A DNA stretch of 64,000 nucleotides from Streptomyces sp. NBC_00483 (GCF_036013745.1 NZ_CP107880.1:2108001-2172000), one strand, 5' to 3'. Positions 1-9,037 are shown, counted from the stretch's first letter. The notes: generated by a model not told the origin, from the letters alone. Made by a program: numbers and translations.

Positions 1-455
<455 letters not shown>

Positions 456-596
456 CGGACCAGCGTATGCGCAGGTGACACAGGACTCGCCCCCGCCCGG
501 GGCACAGGTGACGATGTGGTGGATACTCGCTCGTCGTCACAGACAGTCGCCCAAGTCGCCCCCGTCACCCGAGTCGCCCGACAGGAAGCACCGCAC

Positions 597-2567
597 ATGA
601 CCGGCATCCAGGCCGAGAGCCCGGCCGCCCCCGCCGCCTCCACGAGCCGTTTCCGCTCCTGGCTGCTGGAGGGGCTGAGCGAGCAGACGGCCCGCCACCA
701 GGGGCCGCACGGGCACGCCCCCGAGGAGCACAAGGGCCACAAGTGGTGGCGCGTGATGTGCCTGACGGGTGTGGACTACTTCTCGACGCTCGGCTATCAG
801 CCGGGCATCGCGGCGCTCGCCGCGGGACTGCTGTCTCCGCTCGCGACGCTCGTCCTGATCGCGCTCACCCTGCTGGGCGCCCTGCCGGTGTACCGCAGGG
901 TCGCGAAGGAGTCGCCGCACGGCGAGGGGTCGATCGCGATGCTGGAGCGGCTGCTGCCCTGGTGGGCGGGGAAGCTGTTCGTCCTCGTGCTGCTCGGCTT
1001 CGCCGCCACCGACTTCATGATCACGATGACGTTGTCGGCGGCGGACGCGGCGGCGCACGTCGTGGAGAACCCGTTCGCGCCCGCCGGGCTGGACGGCGAG
1101 AACACCTGGATCACGCTCGCGCTGCTCGTGGCGCTCGGCGCGGTCTTCCTCAAGGGGTTCCGGGAGGCGATCCGGGTCGCGGTGGTGCTCGTGGGCGCCT
1201 ATCTGACCCTGAACATCGTCGTGCTGATCACGGCCGCCGCCCATGTGTTCACCGAGCCGGTCAAGATCGGCAACTGGTGGGACGCCATGACGGCCGAGCA
1301 CTCCTCACCGTTCATGATGATCGGCGTCGCGCTGCTCGTGTTCCCGAAGCTGGCGCTCGGCATGTCCGGCTTCGAGACGGGCGTGGCCGTGATGCCGCAG
1401 GTCCAGGGCGATTCCACGGACACGTACGCGAAGCCGGCGGGGCGCATCCGCGACACCCGCAAGCTGCTGACGACGGCCGCGCTGATCATGAGCTGTTTTC
1501 TGCTGCTGTCCAGCCTCGCCACCACGATCCTGATCCCGCAGCACGAGTTCGAGGCGGGTGGCTCGGCGAACGGGCGCGCGCTCGCGTATCTCGCGCACGC
1601 CTACCTCGGCGAGGGCTTCGGCACCGTCTACGACATCTCGACGATCGCCATCCTGTGGTTCGCGGGCGCCTCCGCGATGGCGGGGCTGCTCAATCTGGTC
1701 CCCCGCTATCTGCCCCGCTACGGCATGGCTCCCGAGTGGACGCGGGCCGTGCGCCCGCTGGTCCTCGTCTTCATGGCGGCCGCGGTCCTCATCACTCTCT
1801 GGTTCAACGCCAACGTCGACGACCAGTCCGGTGCGTACGCGACCGGCGTGCTGGTGCTCATGCTCTCCGCGTCGTTCGCCTCGACGGTCGCGGTGCACCG
1901 GCGGGGCCACCGCAAGGCGACGATCGGCTTCGGCGCGATCACGGCGGTCTTCGCCTACACGCTGGTCACGAACGTCGTGGAACGTCCCGACGGCATCAAG
2001 ATCGCCATCATCTTCATCGCGGCGATCCTCCTCACCTCCTTCGCCTCCCGCGTACACCGCGCCTTCGAACTGCGCGCGGGCGCGGTCACGTACGACGAGA
2101 CGGCCCTGCGCCTGATCGACGAGGCGGCGGCGCGGGGCCCGCTGCGGATCATCGCGAACGAGCCGCAGGAGCACACCACCGCGGAGTACCGCGACAAGGA
2201 ACACTGCCAGCGCGAGGACACGCCCATGCCGGACGACGGCGGGGTGCTGTTCCTGGAGGTCTTCATCCAGGACTCCTCCGACTTCACCGAGGACCTGCTC
2301 GTCCACGGCGACGAGAAGCACGGCGTGCGGCGGCTGCGGGTGCACGGCCCCGGCGTCCCCAACACGGCCGCCGCCGTCCTCATGGACCTGCGCGACCGCA
2401 CCGGCAGCGTCCCGCACGCCTACTTCAACTGGACCGAGGGCCACCCCGTCGGCCACCTGCTGCGCTTCCTGGTGTTCGGCGACGGCGAGGTCGCCCCGGT
2501 CACCCGCGAGGTGCTCCGCCGCGCGGAACCCGACCCGGAGCGCCGCCCGCGCGTGCACGTGGGCTGA
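597..2567 (+). CDS. APC superfamily amino-acid permease
   Basis: A 656-residue integral membrane protein. After a hydrophilic N-terminus of about 45 residues, the segment [21 protein letters not shown] opens a series of about 12 hydrophobic helices, typical of large actinobacterial APC-type permeases. The last 170 or so residues, after [12 protein letters not shown], are soluble and probably cytoplasmic. The ATG at 597 is chosen because the longer upstream reading covers the intergenic region and the divergent gene. The substrate cannot be read from sequence; an amino acid or polyamine is the family expectation. It is the only gene in its direction before the CoA-binding gene. Confidence 0.8.
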   Translation: MTGIQAESPAAPAASTSRFRSWLLEGLSEQTARHQGPHGHAPEEHKGHKWWRVMCLTGVDYFSTLGYQPGIAALAAGLLSPLATLVLIALTLLGALPVYRRVAKESPHGEGSIAMLERLLPWWAGKLFVLVLLGFAATDFMITMTLSAADAAAHVVENPFAPAGLDGENTWITLALLVALGAVFLKGFREAIRVAVVLVGAYLTLNIVVLITAAAHVFTEPVKIGNWWDAMTAEHSSPFMMIGVALLVFPKLALGMSGFETGVAVMPQVQGDSTDTYAKPAGRIRDTRKLLTTAALIMSCFLLLSSLATTILIPQHEFEAGGSANGRALAYLAHAYLGEGFGTVYDISTIAILWFAGASAMAGLLNLVPRYLPRYGMAPEWTRAVRPLVLVFMAAAVLITLWFNANVDDQSGAYATGVLVLMLSASFASTVAVHRRGHRKATIGFGAITAVFAYTLVTNVVERPDGIKIAIIFIAAILLTSFASRVHRAFELRAGAVTYDETALRLIDEAAARGPLRIIANEPQEHTTAEYRDKEHCQREDTPMPDDGGVLFLEVFIQDSSDFTEDLLVHGDEKHGVRRLRVHGPGVPNTAAAVLMDLRDRTGSVPHAYFNWTEGHPVGHLLRFLVFGDGEVAPVTREVLRRAEPDPERRPRVHVG

Positions 2568-2612
2568 GCCCTCCCCCGGAATCCCTGCGCCGCGCGGGGA
2601 GTTGTCCTGTCC

Positions 2613-2663
2613 GTACGAAGCAACGTCCGGTACGAAGCAACGTCCCGTACGAAGAATCGTCCG
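2613..2663. repeat. Three 17-bp tandem repeats upstream of the CoA-binding gene
   Basis: GTACGAAGCAACGTCCG begins at 2613 and recurs at 2630 and, with two changes, at 2647, exactly 17 bp apart. A further partial match (AACCGTCCCGT) follows. The array sits 34 bp before the start codon, so it could be a multi-site operator or simply a slipped repeat. Confidence 0.7.
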
Positions 2664-2696
2664 ATTTCGCAGAACCGTCCCGTCTCAGGAGGCCCC

Positions 2697-3104
2697 ATGT
2701 ACGGCGATCACGACACGGTCCGCAAGATCCTCACCGAGACCGGGGACACCTGGGCGGTGGTCGGCCTCTCCTCGAACCAGGCCCGCGCCGCCTACGGAGT
2801 GGCCGACGTGCTCCAGCGTTTCGGCAAGCGGATCGTGCCGGTGCACCCCAAGGCGGAGACCGTGCACGGCGAGCAGGGCTACGCCTCGCTCGCGGACATC
2901 CCCTTCCCCATCGACGTGGTCGATGTCTTCGTCAACAGCGACCTCGCGGGCCCGGTCGCCGACGAGGCCGCCGCCATCGGCGCGAAGGCCGTCTGGTTCC
3001 AGCTGGGCGTCGTCGACGAGGCGGCGTACGAGCGGACGCGGGCCGCGGGGATCTCCATGGTGATGGACAAGTGCCCTGCCATCGAGATCCCGCGGCTCGA
3101 CTGA
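2697..3104 (+). CDS. CoA-binding domain protein (Rossmann fold)
   Basis: 135 residues, the full length of stand-alone CoA_binding_2 proteins. The N-terminus WAVVGLSSN is the nucleotide-binding beta-alpha turn, and VDVVDVFVNS followed by GAKAVWFQLGV fits the family core. Such proteins are thought to bind CoA or acyl-CoA in the cytosol; no catalytic role is established. ATG has a good ribosome site (AGGAGG, 4-5 nt upstream). Its last codons (AIEIPRLD, stop) are copied at 7882-7916, marking this gene end as the left border of an inserted segment. Confidence 0.85.
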   Translation: MYGDHDTVRKILTETGDTWAVVGLSSNQARAAYGVADVLQRFGKRIVPVHPKAETVHGEQGYASLADIPFPIDVVDVFVNSDLAGPVADEAAAIGAKAVWFQLGVVDEAAYERTRAAGISMVMDKCPAIEIPRLD

Positions 3105-3143
3105 CCCTCCGCGCGAGCCCCTACGTTGCGCGAACACCCCGTC
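3078..3143. repeat. Left border direct repeat of inserted island (attL-like)
   Basis: Positions 3078-3112 (end of the CoA-binding gene) match 7882-7916 at 32 of 35 bases. Positions 3118-3143 match 7939-7964 with about three differences including a 1-bp indel; on the reverse strand that second block spells GVFAQ, the end of the TauD-like protein. Both convergent gene ends are therefore present at each border. This is the structure left by integration at, or recombination with, this gene junction. Confidence 0.7.
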
Positions 3144-3266
3144 ATCGTCCCTCACGCGGAAAGGGACGAAAACGGATCGCACCGTCAGAGCGGGCAGAGT
3201 CCCCAACGGCGGCGCTGGGACCCTGCCGCCCTCCACACTCCCGAGCGCTGGCACAAGAGGGCGGGT

Positions 3267-3464
3267 CTAGGCGGAGGTCTCCCAGTGGAGTTCCCCGATG
3301 TCGAGCAGTCGGCCGGCATGCTCGGTGCGCGCATGCTGCGGGATCAGGAAGCAGTGCACCACCACGGCCGCCACGTCACGCCCGCAGATCTCCCATAGGT
3401 TCTGGACTATCGGCTTCGGGACGCGTCCCTCCGCACCACACGTGGGGCGCTCGCGGGCGCTCAC
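3267..3464 (-). CDS. Small hypothetical protein, last gene of four-gene island operon
   Basis: 65 residues starting VSARERPTCGAEG from GTG 3464, which overlaps the preceding stop as GTGA. Central part is VAAVVVHCFLIPQHA, and three cysteines are present (C9, C27, C38). I do not recognise a family. The translational coupling to three neighbouring small genes is the main evidence that it is real. No signal peptide or membrane segment is evident. Confidence 0.55.
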   Translation of the reverse strand: MSARERPTCGAEGRVPKPIVQNLWEICGRDVAAVVVHCFLIPQHARTEHAGRLLDIGELHWETSA

Positions 3465-3742
3465 GACTCCACCGCCGGAGGCTCAACCGCGATGACGTCA
3501 TCGTCCAGCGGTGTCGCTCTCCAAAGCGACGTCTGCACGCACCGGAAGCCCGTGTGTGAGGGGTGCTTCCACGCATGGTTGATCGCCCAGTTCTCCGGCT
3601 CCTCCGTCGTCGCATCGAGAGAGCCCGAACGTTCAGGGCACGTAGTGCATCCGACGTGTACGAGGGGTACCCGCAGCTTTCCCGGTGGCAGGTAGGGCCC
3701 GATGCGCCACCGCACTTCACGGACAAACGTGCGGACCGTCAC
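3461..3742 (-). CDS. Small cysteine-containing protein, DUF7848-like
   Basis: 93 residues. The GTG at 3742 is chosen because it overlaps the upstream stop as GTGA and gives the start VTVRTFVREVRW. The core VHVGCTTCPERSG plus a later HAWKHPSHTGFRC gives a C-x2-C ... H-x5-H-x4-C arrangement that looks like a small metal-binding fold. Similar proteins are common in Streptomyces phage and integrative-element loci (recalled family resemblance, not searched). Function unknown. Third gene of the minus-strand operon. Confidence 0.65.
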   Translation of the reverse strand: MTVRTFVREVRWRIGPYLPPGKLRVPLVHVGCTTCPERSGSLDATTEEPENWAINHAWKHPSHTGFRCVQTSLWRATPLDDDVIAVEPPAVES

Positions 3743-3963
3743 GTGATTCCTTCCACGTACGCGAGCGGCACCTCCAGGATTCCCGCTCGGAGCTTTTCGC
3801 CTTCGTCGGCGGGGCGGAGTTGATCCGGATTGGCATCCCACTCACGCCCGCCACCGGGTGGCCGGAGCTGGACGTAAGGGCCCTCGCGTCCCATGACCTT
3901 CCCGACCCTCTGTGTTTCCGTGTCGACGACGAGTGCGCCGACCCATAGCTGTTCCGCCTTCAC
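3739..3963 (-). CDS. Small conserved Streptomyces protein of unknown function
   Basis: 74 residues, start VKAEQLWVGALVVDTETQRVG from GTG 3963, overlapping the previous stop by four bases. The sequence reads as a small beta-rich domain (GKVMGREGPYVQLRPPGGGREWDA), which I recognise as recurring in streptomycete accessory loci without a known function. No signal peptide, no transmembrane segment. Second gene of the operon; its own stop overlaps the next start. Confidence 0.65.
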   Translation of the reverse strand: MKAEQLWVGALVVDTETQRVGKVMGREGPYVQLRPPGGGREWDANPDQLRPADEGEKLRAGILEVPLAYVEGIT

Positions 3964-4166
3964 GCCGTAGCGCCCCCTCTGCGGATAACGTCAGCGAGCC
4001 TTGTGGCTACGTCGGCCCGAGCGCGTCCTGGGTTGACGAGTCCCGGACCGAAAGATCCGTTGTCGACGCCCAATGACGGGAGCACGATTCCGGCGCCGTC
4101 AAGCGCCGCTCGAAGTGCCTCAGTTGCCGCGTGAGCGTCGGCTTCCGATGGGTGCGCTGTGACCAT
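3960..4166 (-). CDS. Small hypothetical protein, first gene of four-gene island operon
   Basis: 68 residues from ATG 4166 (MVTAHPSEADAHAATEALRAALDGAGIVLP). An upstream ATG at 4265 is possible but would place the start inside the GTTCTC-rich promoter region. Mostly helical, acidic at the N-terminus, ending ADVATRLADVIRRGGA. No known family. It heads the run 4166 to 3267, in which every stop overlaps the next start as GTGA. Confidence 0.6.
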   Translation of the reverse strand: MVTAHPSEADAHAATEALRAALDGAGIVLPSLGVDNGSFGPGLVNPGRARADVATRLADVIRRGGATA

Positions 4167-4338
4167 GGGGACGACGCTAGGGAGCACGGTGTTCCGGTGT
4201 CGACGCGATGTTCTCGAATGTTCCCGCGCGTTCTCGGAATTCCCTCGTGTGTTCTCACGCGGCATGCTGAAGTGTGTGGAGAACCAAGAACACTACGGCG
4301 ACGCTGAGAGGACCCAACTCCCCTGAAGGGGGACGAAC
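4167..4338. promoter_or_regulatory. Divergent promoter region with repeated GTTCTC half-sites
   Basis: The 172-bp gap between the small-protein operon (-) and the DUF6879 gene (+) carries GTTCTCG near 4210, GTTCTCGG near 4230 and GTTCTCAC near 4252, then the reverse complement GAGAAC near 4279 and AGAACAC near 4286. GTTCTC(4252)...GAGAAC(4279) forms an inverted pair. It is noticeably AT-richer than its surroundings and is the natural place for the Scr1-type regulator to bind. Confidence 0.5.
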
Positions 4339-5094
4339 ATGGTTCGCGATATCCGGTTCAACGGCACCGACAGCAAGAACGGCGGATGCCCGGCGGTTCA
4401 CGAGGTCGTCGGCACTGAGGAGTTCATCGTCCAGGGCCTCCCGGTCACCGACCCGGACGAGTTGGCGAAGCTCCGGTTCCTGGGGGCCGATGACGTCGCC
4501 GTCGTCGTGTCACGGGAGACTCTGGTCAACCACGGACCTAAGGAGCTTGTGCGTGTGCCGAAGTTGATCGACCTGGAGGAGTTCGGGCGGCTCTTCGAGA
4601 CGTTCGAGTACACCGCGTGGAGGCTGGAGACCCGTGGGCGGTATCAGTCCGACACGGAAGATCCGACGTACGACGAGTTCGTCCGGACCGGAACCTTCAC
4701 GCTCGACACTGAAGACGAGTGGTCACAGCTCATGCGGTCCCAGACATCGGCCGGCAAGACCGTGGGGCGCGTCCGTGTGGTCGACAATCCGCCCACCGTC
4801 GGTCAACGCTTCCTCCTCGCGGACGCTCCGCGGAACGCAGCCGCAGGGGAGAGCATGCGCTACCTGTGGCGTGAGGAGGCGGACGACCGCAACCTCCCCC
4901 GCGAGGACTTTTGGATCTTTGACTCCCGCCTCGTCGCTGTGCTCCGCTTCGACGATGTGGACGTCCTCCACGGGGCGGAGTTCATCACGGAGCCGACAGA
5001 GGTCAACCGCTACATGCAGTTGCGCGACATCGCGTCGCACGGGGCCGTACCGCATGATGTCTTTGCGCACGCCGTGGCGACCTTCGACGAGTAA
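4339..5094 (+). CDS. DUF6879 family protein
   Basis: 251 residues, ATG preceded by GGGGGAC. The C-terminal 170 residues (LIDLEEFGRLFETFEYTAWRLETRGRY ... VLRFDDVDVLHGAEF) match the DUF6879 pattern found beside XRE/Scr1 regulators in Streptomyces. No catalytic motif is obvious and the function is unknown. An N-terminal segment of about 75 residues precedes the DUF and includes ADDVAVVVSRETLV. The Scr1 gene follows 10 bp downstream, so the two are almost certainly co-expressed. Confidence 0.75.
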   Translation: MVRDIRFNGTDSKNGGCPAVHEVVGTEEFIVQGLPVTDPDELAKLRFLGADDVAVVVSRETLVNHGPKELVRVPKLIDLEEFGRLFETFEYTAWRLETRGRYQSDTEDPTYDEFVRTGTFTLDTEDEWSQLMRSQTSAGKTVGRVRVVDNPPTVGQRFLLADAPRNAAAGESMRYLWREEADDRNLPREDFWIFDSRLVAVLRFDDVDVLHGAEFITEPTEVNRYMQLRDIASHGAVPHDVFAHAVATFDE

Positions 5095-5104
5095 GTGAGA
5101 GCCG

Positions 5105-5956
5105 GTGAGCACTGATTACCAACAGGCACGCGAAGCCTTCGGTATCTCCCTTCGGGAGCTGCGGCTCCGATGCCCGTCGGGCAAGCTCACCGGCACTCAG
5201 CTCGCCTCCGCCCTCAGTTGGCCGCACTCGAAGGTCTACAAGTGCGAGGGCGGGAAGCAGACCATCACGGAGGACGACCTCCGCAGGTGGGTCGACGCAT
5301 GCGAACAGCCGGACAAGTTCGACGGCATGCAGGCTCGACTGCGCGGATTCGAGTCGCAGATCCGCTCATGGCGACGCCAACTCTCCTCCGGGCACAGCGC
5401 CGTTCAGGACTCGTGGAACGTGGAGGTACAGCGCTCACGGGTTCTGTATGCGTGGGAAGAGTCCGTGGTCGCCGGCATGCTCCAGACCGCGGACTACGCG
5501 CGCCACGTCTTCCGGCGGTACGCCACGTTCTTCGGGACCACGCAGGACGCCGAGGAGGCAGTACGGGCGCGTGCCCGTCGGCAAGAGTGGCTTTACGAGA
5601 GTGGTCATACGCTGCGCGTGGTCATGTGGGAGGCCGCTCTTCGGGCTCTCGTCTGCCCTCCGTCCGTGCTCGACGCCCAACTAGACCGACTCGCGAGCGT
5701 CGTCGGGATGGACTCTGTCGAGCTGGGGATCATCCCGTTCACGGCGTCGCTGAAGCTCCCAACGGCCAACGGATTCTGGGTCTTTGACGAGCGCCTCGTC
5801 GTCACGGAGGACTGGCACGCGGAGCTGTGGCTCGACGACGCCGACAACATCGCCTTGTACGGGCGCGTCTGGTCAACCCTCCGGGAGTCCGCGGTCTACG
5901 GCCCCGACGCCCACAACGTCATCAACGCCGCACGGCGCTCGCTCAGTTCACGGTGA
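5105..5956 (+). CDS. XRE-family regulator with Scr1 (DUF5753) domain
   Basis: 283 residues from GTG (VSTDYQQAREAFG). The helix-turn-helix lies at about residues 10-60 (LRELRLRCPSGKLTGTQLAS ... SKVYKCEGGKQTI). The rest is the Scr1/DUF5753 domain, with the typical RVLYAWEESVVAGMLQTADYARHVF and a later ELGIIPF. WhiJ-like proteins of this class are streptomycete developmental or accessory-locus repressors that usually act with a small partner; here the partner position is taken by the DUF6879 protein. It probably controls the 4167-4338 divergent region. Confidence 0.85.
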   Translation: MSTDYQQAREAFGISLRELRLRCPSGKLTGTQLASALSWPHSKVYKCEGGKQTITEDDLRRWVDACEQPDKFDGMQARLRGFESQIRSWRRQLSSGHSAVQDSWNVEVQRSRVLYAWEESVVAGMLQTADYARHVFRRYATFFGTTQDAEEAVRARARRQEWLYESGHTLRVVMWEAALRALVCPPSVLDAQLDRLASVVGMDSVELGIIPFTASLKLPTANGFWVFDERLVVTEDWHAELWLDDADNIALYGRVWSTLRESAVYGPDAHNVINAARRSLSSR

Positions 5957-6002
5957 CACAGTCTTCTGGCCCCGCCCGCGACCAAGCGATCGCCCGATAG
6001 TC

Positions 6003-6104
6003 CAGGAATTACCGGTACTCCACCAAGTTGTCATCGACGCCGACACCCGGCTGGTCGTCGTGGTCGGCCGTCCGCTGCCCGGAAACCGCAACGACTGCAA
6101 AGCG
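6003..6104 (+). pseudogene. IS5-family DDE transposase fragment
   Basis: A 34-codon open stretch reads PVLHQVVIDADTRLVVVVG then RPLPGNRNDCKA and ends at a stop. VIDADTRLV and PGNRND are the conserved catalytic-core pieces of IS5-type (DDE_Tnp_4) transposases common in Streptomyces. A full enzyme is about 250-300 residues, so only a tenth remains. No terminal inverted repeats are visible. It is direct evidence of past mobile-element traffic in the island. Confidence 0.7.
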
Positions 6105-6133
6105 TGATCGGGTTTGCGCCGAGCCCAAGATCG

Positions 6134-7042
6134 TTACGGGGCATGCCTCAGGGCGGCGTCCTGGAGCGCGTCAAGGCCGCGCGCGATGGCGATCTGTTTC
6201 CTGCTACCGGGCCGGACGCAGGCCAGGAGCCGACGGACGGGGGCCGTCGGGCCTGCCAAGGGCACGCGTCGGAGGGGCAGTCCCTGAGGGAGCGGTGCCT
6301 GTCGGGGGACGAGACAAATTCCGTGGCCGTGGGCGACAAGGGCGGCCACAGCAGTCCAGTCGATCGCGCTGTGTGTCACTCGCGGTGTGAACCCCGCGGC
6401 GGCTGCGGCATGCAGGAGGACCGGGTGTTGGTCCCTGGGATCCCCGGCCTGGATCCAGGTCTCCTGCGCAGTATCCGGCAGACGCACGGTGTCACGGCCG
6501 GCCAGTGCATGGTGGTCGGGTACGAGCAGGTCCTGGGGCTCTTCGATCAGCACGTCGTGTTCGACGAGGCCACTTCCCGTGGACGACACGTCGAAGGTGG
6601 CGATCACTATGGCGATGTCCACTTGGTGGGAGAGCAGCAGGCTGATGCGGTCCTCGTCGGGGTGCTCGTCGAGTCGGCAGGCCATGTCCGGGAACTGCGC
6701 GCAGAGTGTCTGTGCCGCGGAGGCGATCACGGTGGCCAGGGCGCTGGCCACACCGGTGATCCGCAGAAGGCCGGCGGCCCCCTCACGGTGGGAGTCCAGG
6801 ACGGCGTTGGCCCGTTCCCATTCTGCGTTCATGACCTCCACGTGCTCGACCAGGGCGAGCGCGGCGGGCGTCAGTCGGACCCGTCGGCCCACGGGTTCCA
6901 GGAGTTTCAGGCCGAGTTCGCCGGACAGCTGACGCAACTGCTGCGAGACCGTGGGCGGGGAGAGGTGCAGGACCGCCGCCGTGGCGGTGACAGTTCCTTC
7001 TGCCCGCAGAACGCGCAACGCCTGCAGCCGGGGATCGATCAT
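6134..7042 (-). CDS. LysR-family transcriptional regulator
   Basis: 302 residues, normal LysR length. The winged helix-turn-helix is at residues 1-60 (LRVLRAEGTVTATAAVLHLSPPTVSQQLRQLSGELG), followed by an effector domain beginning near residue 90 (GLLRITGVASALATVIA). Divergent from a LysE exporter with a 159-bp gap, the usual arrangement in which the regulator senses the exported solute and activates the exporter. Effector unknown; a basic or other amino acid is the family expectation. Inside the repeat-bounded island. Confidence 0.85.
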   Translation of the reverse strand: MIDPRLQALRVLRAEGTVTATAAVLHLSPPTVSQQLRQLSGELGLKLLEPVGRRVRLTPAALALVEHVEVMNAEWERANAVLDSHREGAAGLLRITGVASALATVIASAAQTLCAQFPDMACRLDEHPDEDRISLLLSHQVDIAIVIATFDVSSTGSGLVEHDVLIEEPQDLLVPDHHALAGRDTVRLPDTAQETWIQAGDPRDQHPVLLHAAAAAGFTPRVTHSAIDWTAVAALVAHGHGICLVPRQAPLPQGLPLRRVPLAGPTAPVRRLLACVRPGSRKQIAIARGLDALQDAALRHAP

Positions 7043-7201
7043 GTGGTTTCTCCGAACGGAACGGTGCGGAACTTCCCAATGGACGCCATCAGGGCGCCCG
7101 GACCAGGATGAAGATCCGAACCTTGGACGGCCACCTCTCGCACAGGGCCCATCCGAATCCTGCTTTCCTCACTGTTCTTCAGCGTCCCCTGGAGGCTTGT
7201 T

Positions 7202-7828
7202 GTGTTGGATACAGCCGTCGCGGGAGCGCTGGCCGGATATGGCCTGGCGATCCCGGTGGGAGCCGTGGCCGTACTGATGATCAATCTGACGGCCCGGACC
7301 TCCTTCCGGGTCGGAGCCGCGGCAGCGATCGGAGCCACGACGGCGGATGCGCTCTACGCGGTGACCGCTGTCGTGGGAGGAGCGGCAGTGGCCACGGTGA
7401 TCCAGCCGTTCTCCGAGCCCTTGCGGTGGATCGCCTTCCTCGTCCTGGCCGTGATGGCCGCCCGGATCGCCGTTGCCGGACTTCGAGGGCAGAAGGGCGG
7501 AGCGGTCCAGGCGCCGACAGAGGAGACGGCCATCACTCCACGGCGGTCGTTCATGACATTCCTGGCGCTCACTGCACTCAACCCGTGGCCTGCCCTCTAC
7601 TTCGTCGCGCTCATCCTCGGGCACCAGGGCCTCCGGAACGCATCATGGGCGGAGGCTGTGGTCTACATCGTTACTGTCGTCGCCGCGTCCGCGAGCTGGC
7701 AGTTGCTGCTGGCCGGCGGAGGGGCCGTTTTCGGCCGCTTCATCACCGGCCCTCGCGGCAGAAAGGCGACCGCTGTGGTGTCCAGCGCTCTGATCTTTGG
7801 GCTCGGCGCCCACATGGCACTGGGATAA
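7202..7828 (+). CDS. LysE-family exporter
   Basis: 208 residues with about six hydrophobic helices. The N-terminal GYGLAIPVGAVAVLMINLTAR resembles the LysE/RhtB signature G-x-x-PGP region (here IPVGA), and FMTFLALTALNPWPALYF is the family's mid-protein NP motif. GTG start, six bases after GGAGG. LysE proteins export amino acids or related small solutes through the cytoplasmic membrane. Presumably regulated by the divergent LysR protein. Confidence 0.8.
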   Translation: MLDTAVAGALAGYGLAIPVGAVAVLMINLTARTSFRVGAAAAIGATTADALYAVTAVVGGAAVATVIQPFSEPLRWIAFLVLAVMAARIAVAGLRGQKGGAVQAPTEETAITPRRSFMTFLALTALNPWPALYFVALILGHQGLRNASWAEAVVYIVTVVAASASWQLLLAGGGAVFGRFITGPRGRKATAVVSSALIFGLGAHMALG

Positions 7829-7881
7829 CAGAGCTTCCCCGACCCTCCAGACTGCCCAGGGGAATACTCCACAGGTCTCCG

Positions 7882-7964
7882 GCCATTGAAATCCCGCGGC
7901 TCGGCTGACCCTCCGCAAGACGGGAGTTCGAAGGCAGGCCCTACGCCTGCGCGAACACCCCGTC
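7882..7964. repeat. Right border direct repeat of inserted island (attR-like)
   Basis: Second copy of the border described at 3078-3143. It contains a stop-terminated copy of the CoA-binding protein's last codons (PAIEIPRLG) with host-atypical codons ATT GAA, then the authentic end of the TauD-like gene. Inserted DNA between the copies is about 4.75 kb. Confidence 0.7.
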
Positions 7965-8915
7965 CGTCGAGGCGCCGGAGGCGATGCCGTACTCGGGCTC
8001 CGGGACCGCCTCGGGCAGCAGCAGCGTCGAGCGGCGGCCGTCCACGCCGACCGGGACGTCGCCGTCGATGGTGACGCGGCGCAGGGTGCGCGTGTGGGCG
8101 TCGGAGTCGTCCACGCCGTAGTGCTGGGTGGCCCGGTTGTCCCAGATGGCGACGTCGCCGGCGTGCCACTGCCAGCGGACCGTGTTCTCCGGGCGCTCGA
8201 CATGCGACTGGAGGATGCCGATCAGCGCGCGCGAGTCGCGGGCGTTGAAGCCGGTGAGCTTCTGCAGGAAGTTGCCGAGGATCAACGTGCGTTCGCCGCT
8301 CTCCGGGTGCACGCGCACGACCGGGTGCTCGGTCTGGAACTTGGTCGCCGTGAACACCTTCCGGTGCTGTTCGAGCGCCGCGGAGGGGGCCTCCGGGCGG
8401 GCGGCCGCGTAGTCGTAGTCGTTGGTGTGCACGCCGCGCAGGCTGTCGGCCAACACCCGCAAAGGTTCCGGGAGTTCGGCGTACGCGGCCGCGGTGTTGG
8501 ACCACAGGGTGTTGCCGCCGTACGGCGGGACGACCTCGGCGCGCAGGATGGAGAAGGCGGGGTACGCGGGCACGAACGTGACGTCGGTGTGCCACTGGTT
8601 GGCGCGCCCGCCGTGCTCGTTGTCGATGCCGAGCGCGTAGCGGCCGTCGACGGACGGGACGGTGGGGTGGGCGACCGGGGTGCCGAGGAGGCGGGCGAAG
8701 GCCTCGTGGCTCCCGGCGTCGAGGTGGTCCTGGTCGCGGAAGAAGACGACCTTGTGTTCCAGGATGGCGGCCCGGACCGCGGCCACGGTGGCCTCGTCCA
8801 GGTCTCCCCCGAGGCGGACGCCGGAGAGCACGGCGCCGAGCCGGCCGCCGACCTTCTGAACGGTGACTTCGGATGCGGCCGGCGCGGTCGCTGCGGCGGG
8901 TGCGGTGGACGTCAT
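7941..8915 (-). CDS. TauD/TfdA-family Fe(II)/2-oxoglutarate dioxygenase
   Basis: 324 residues. The iron-binding triad is visible: H109 and D111 in QWHTDVTF and H265 in ATQHYG; the 2-oxoglutarate arginine is in RTLRRVT about 15 residues later. TauD-type enzymes hydroxylate sulfonates or alkyl sulfates, releasing sulfite or sulfate for sulfur assimilation; the close AtsK group acts on alkyl sulfates. The exact substrate cannot be read. A Cys/Arg-ended short ORF 122 bp upstream supports a sulfur role. Ribosome site GAAGGGG. Confidence 0.85.
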   Translation of the reverse strand: MTSTAPAAATAPAASEVTVQKVGGRLGAVLSGVRLGGDLDEATVAAVRAAILEHKVVFFRDQDHLDAGSHEAFARLLGTPVAHPTVPSVDGRYALGIDNEHGGRANQWHTDVTFVPAYPAFSILRAEVVPPYGGNTLWSNTAAAYAELPEPLRVLADSLRGVHTNDYDYAAARPEAPSAALEQHRKVFTATKFQTEHPVVRVHPESGERTLILGNFLQKLTGFNARDSRALIGILQSHVERPENTVRWQWHAGDVAIWDNRATQHYGVDDSDAHTRTLRRVTIDGDVPVGVDGRRSTLLLPEAVPEPEYGIASGASTDGVFAQA

Positions 8916-9037
8916 GGCGGTACCCCTTCAACTGGGTGGGTGGGCGGTTTCCGCTTCCGCCGGGGCGGCAGGCTGCGACGTGGGGCGAGCACAGGGGCGG
9001 AGACCGCGGTGGGAGCGGGAGCTGCGGGTCGCGAGCG

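Noticed and set aside
743..3559. A 938-codon plus-strand open frame over the APC permease
   Set aside because: Wrong-frame reading of the permease and CoA-binding genes; Arg/Gly/Ala composition and no domain, whereas the overlapping frames encode recognisable proteins.
4007..4258. An 83-codon minus-strand frame overlapping the first small island gene
   Set aside because: Different frame from the GTGA-coupled gene, Arg/Ser/Thr-rich and without a ribosome site.
3105..7881. Integrase, excisionase or toxin-antitoxin gene in the island
   Set aside because: All plausible frames were read; none shows tyrosine or serine recombinase motifs, and the small proteins do not resemble known toxin or antitoxin folds.
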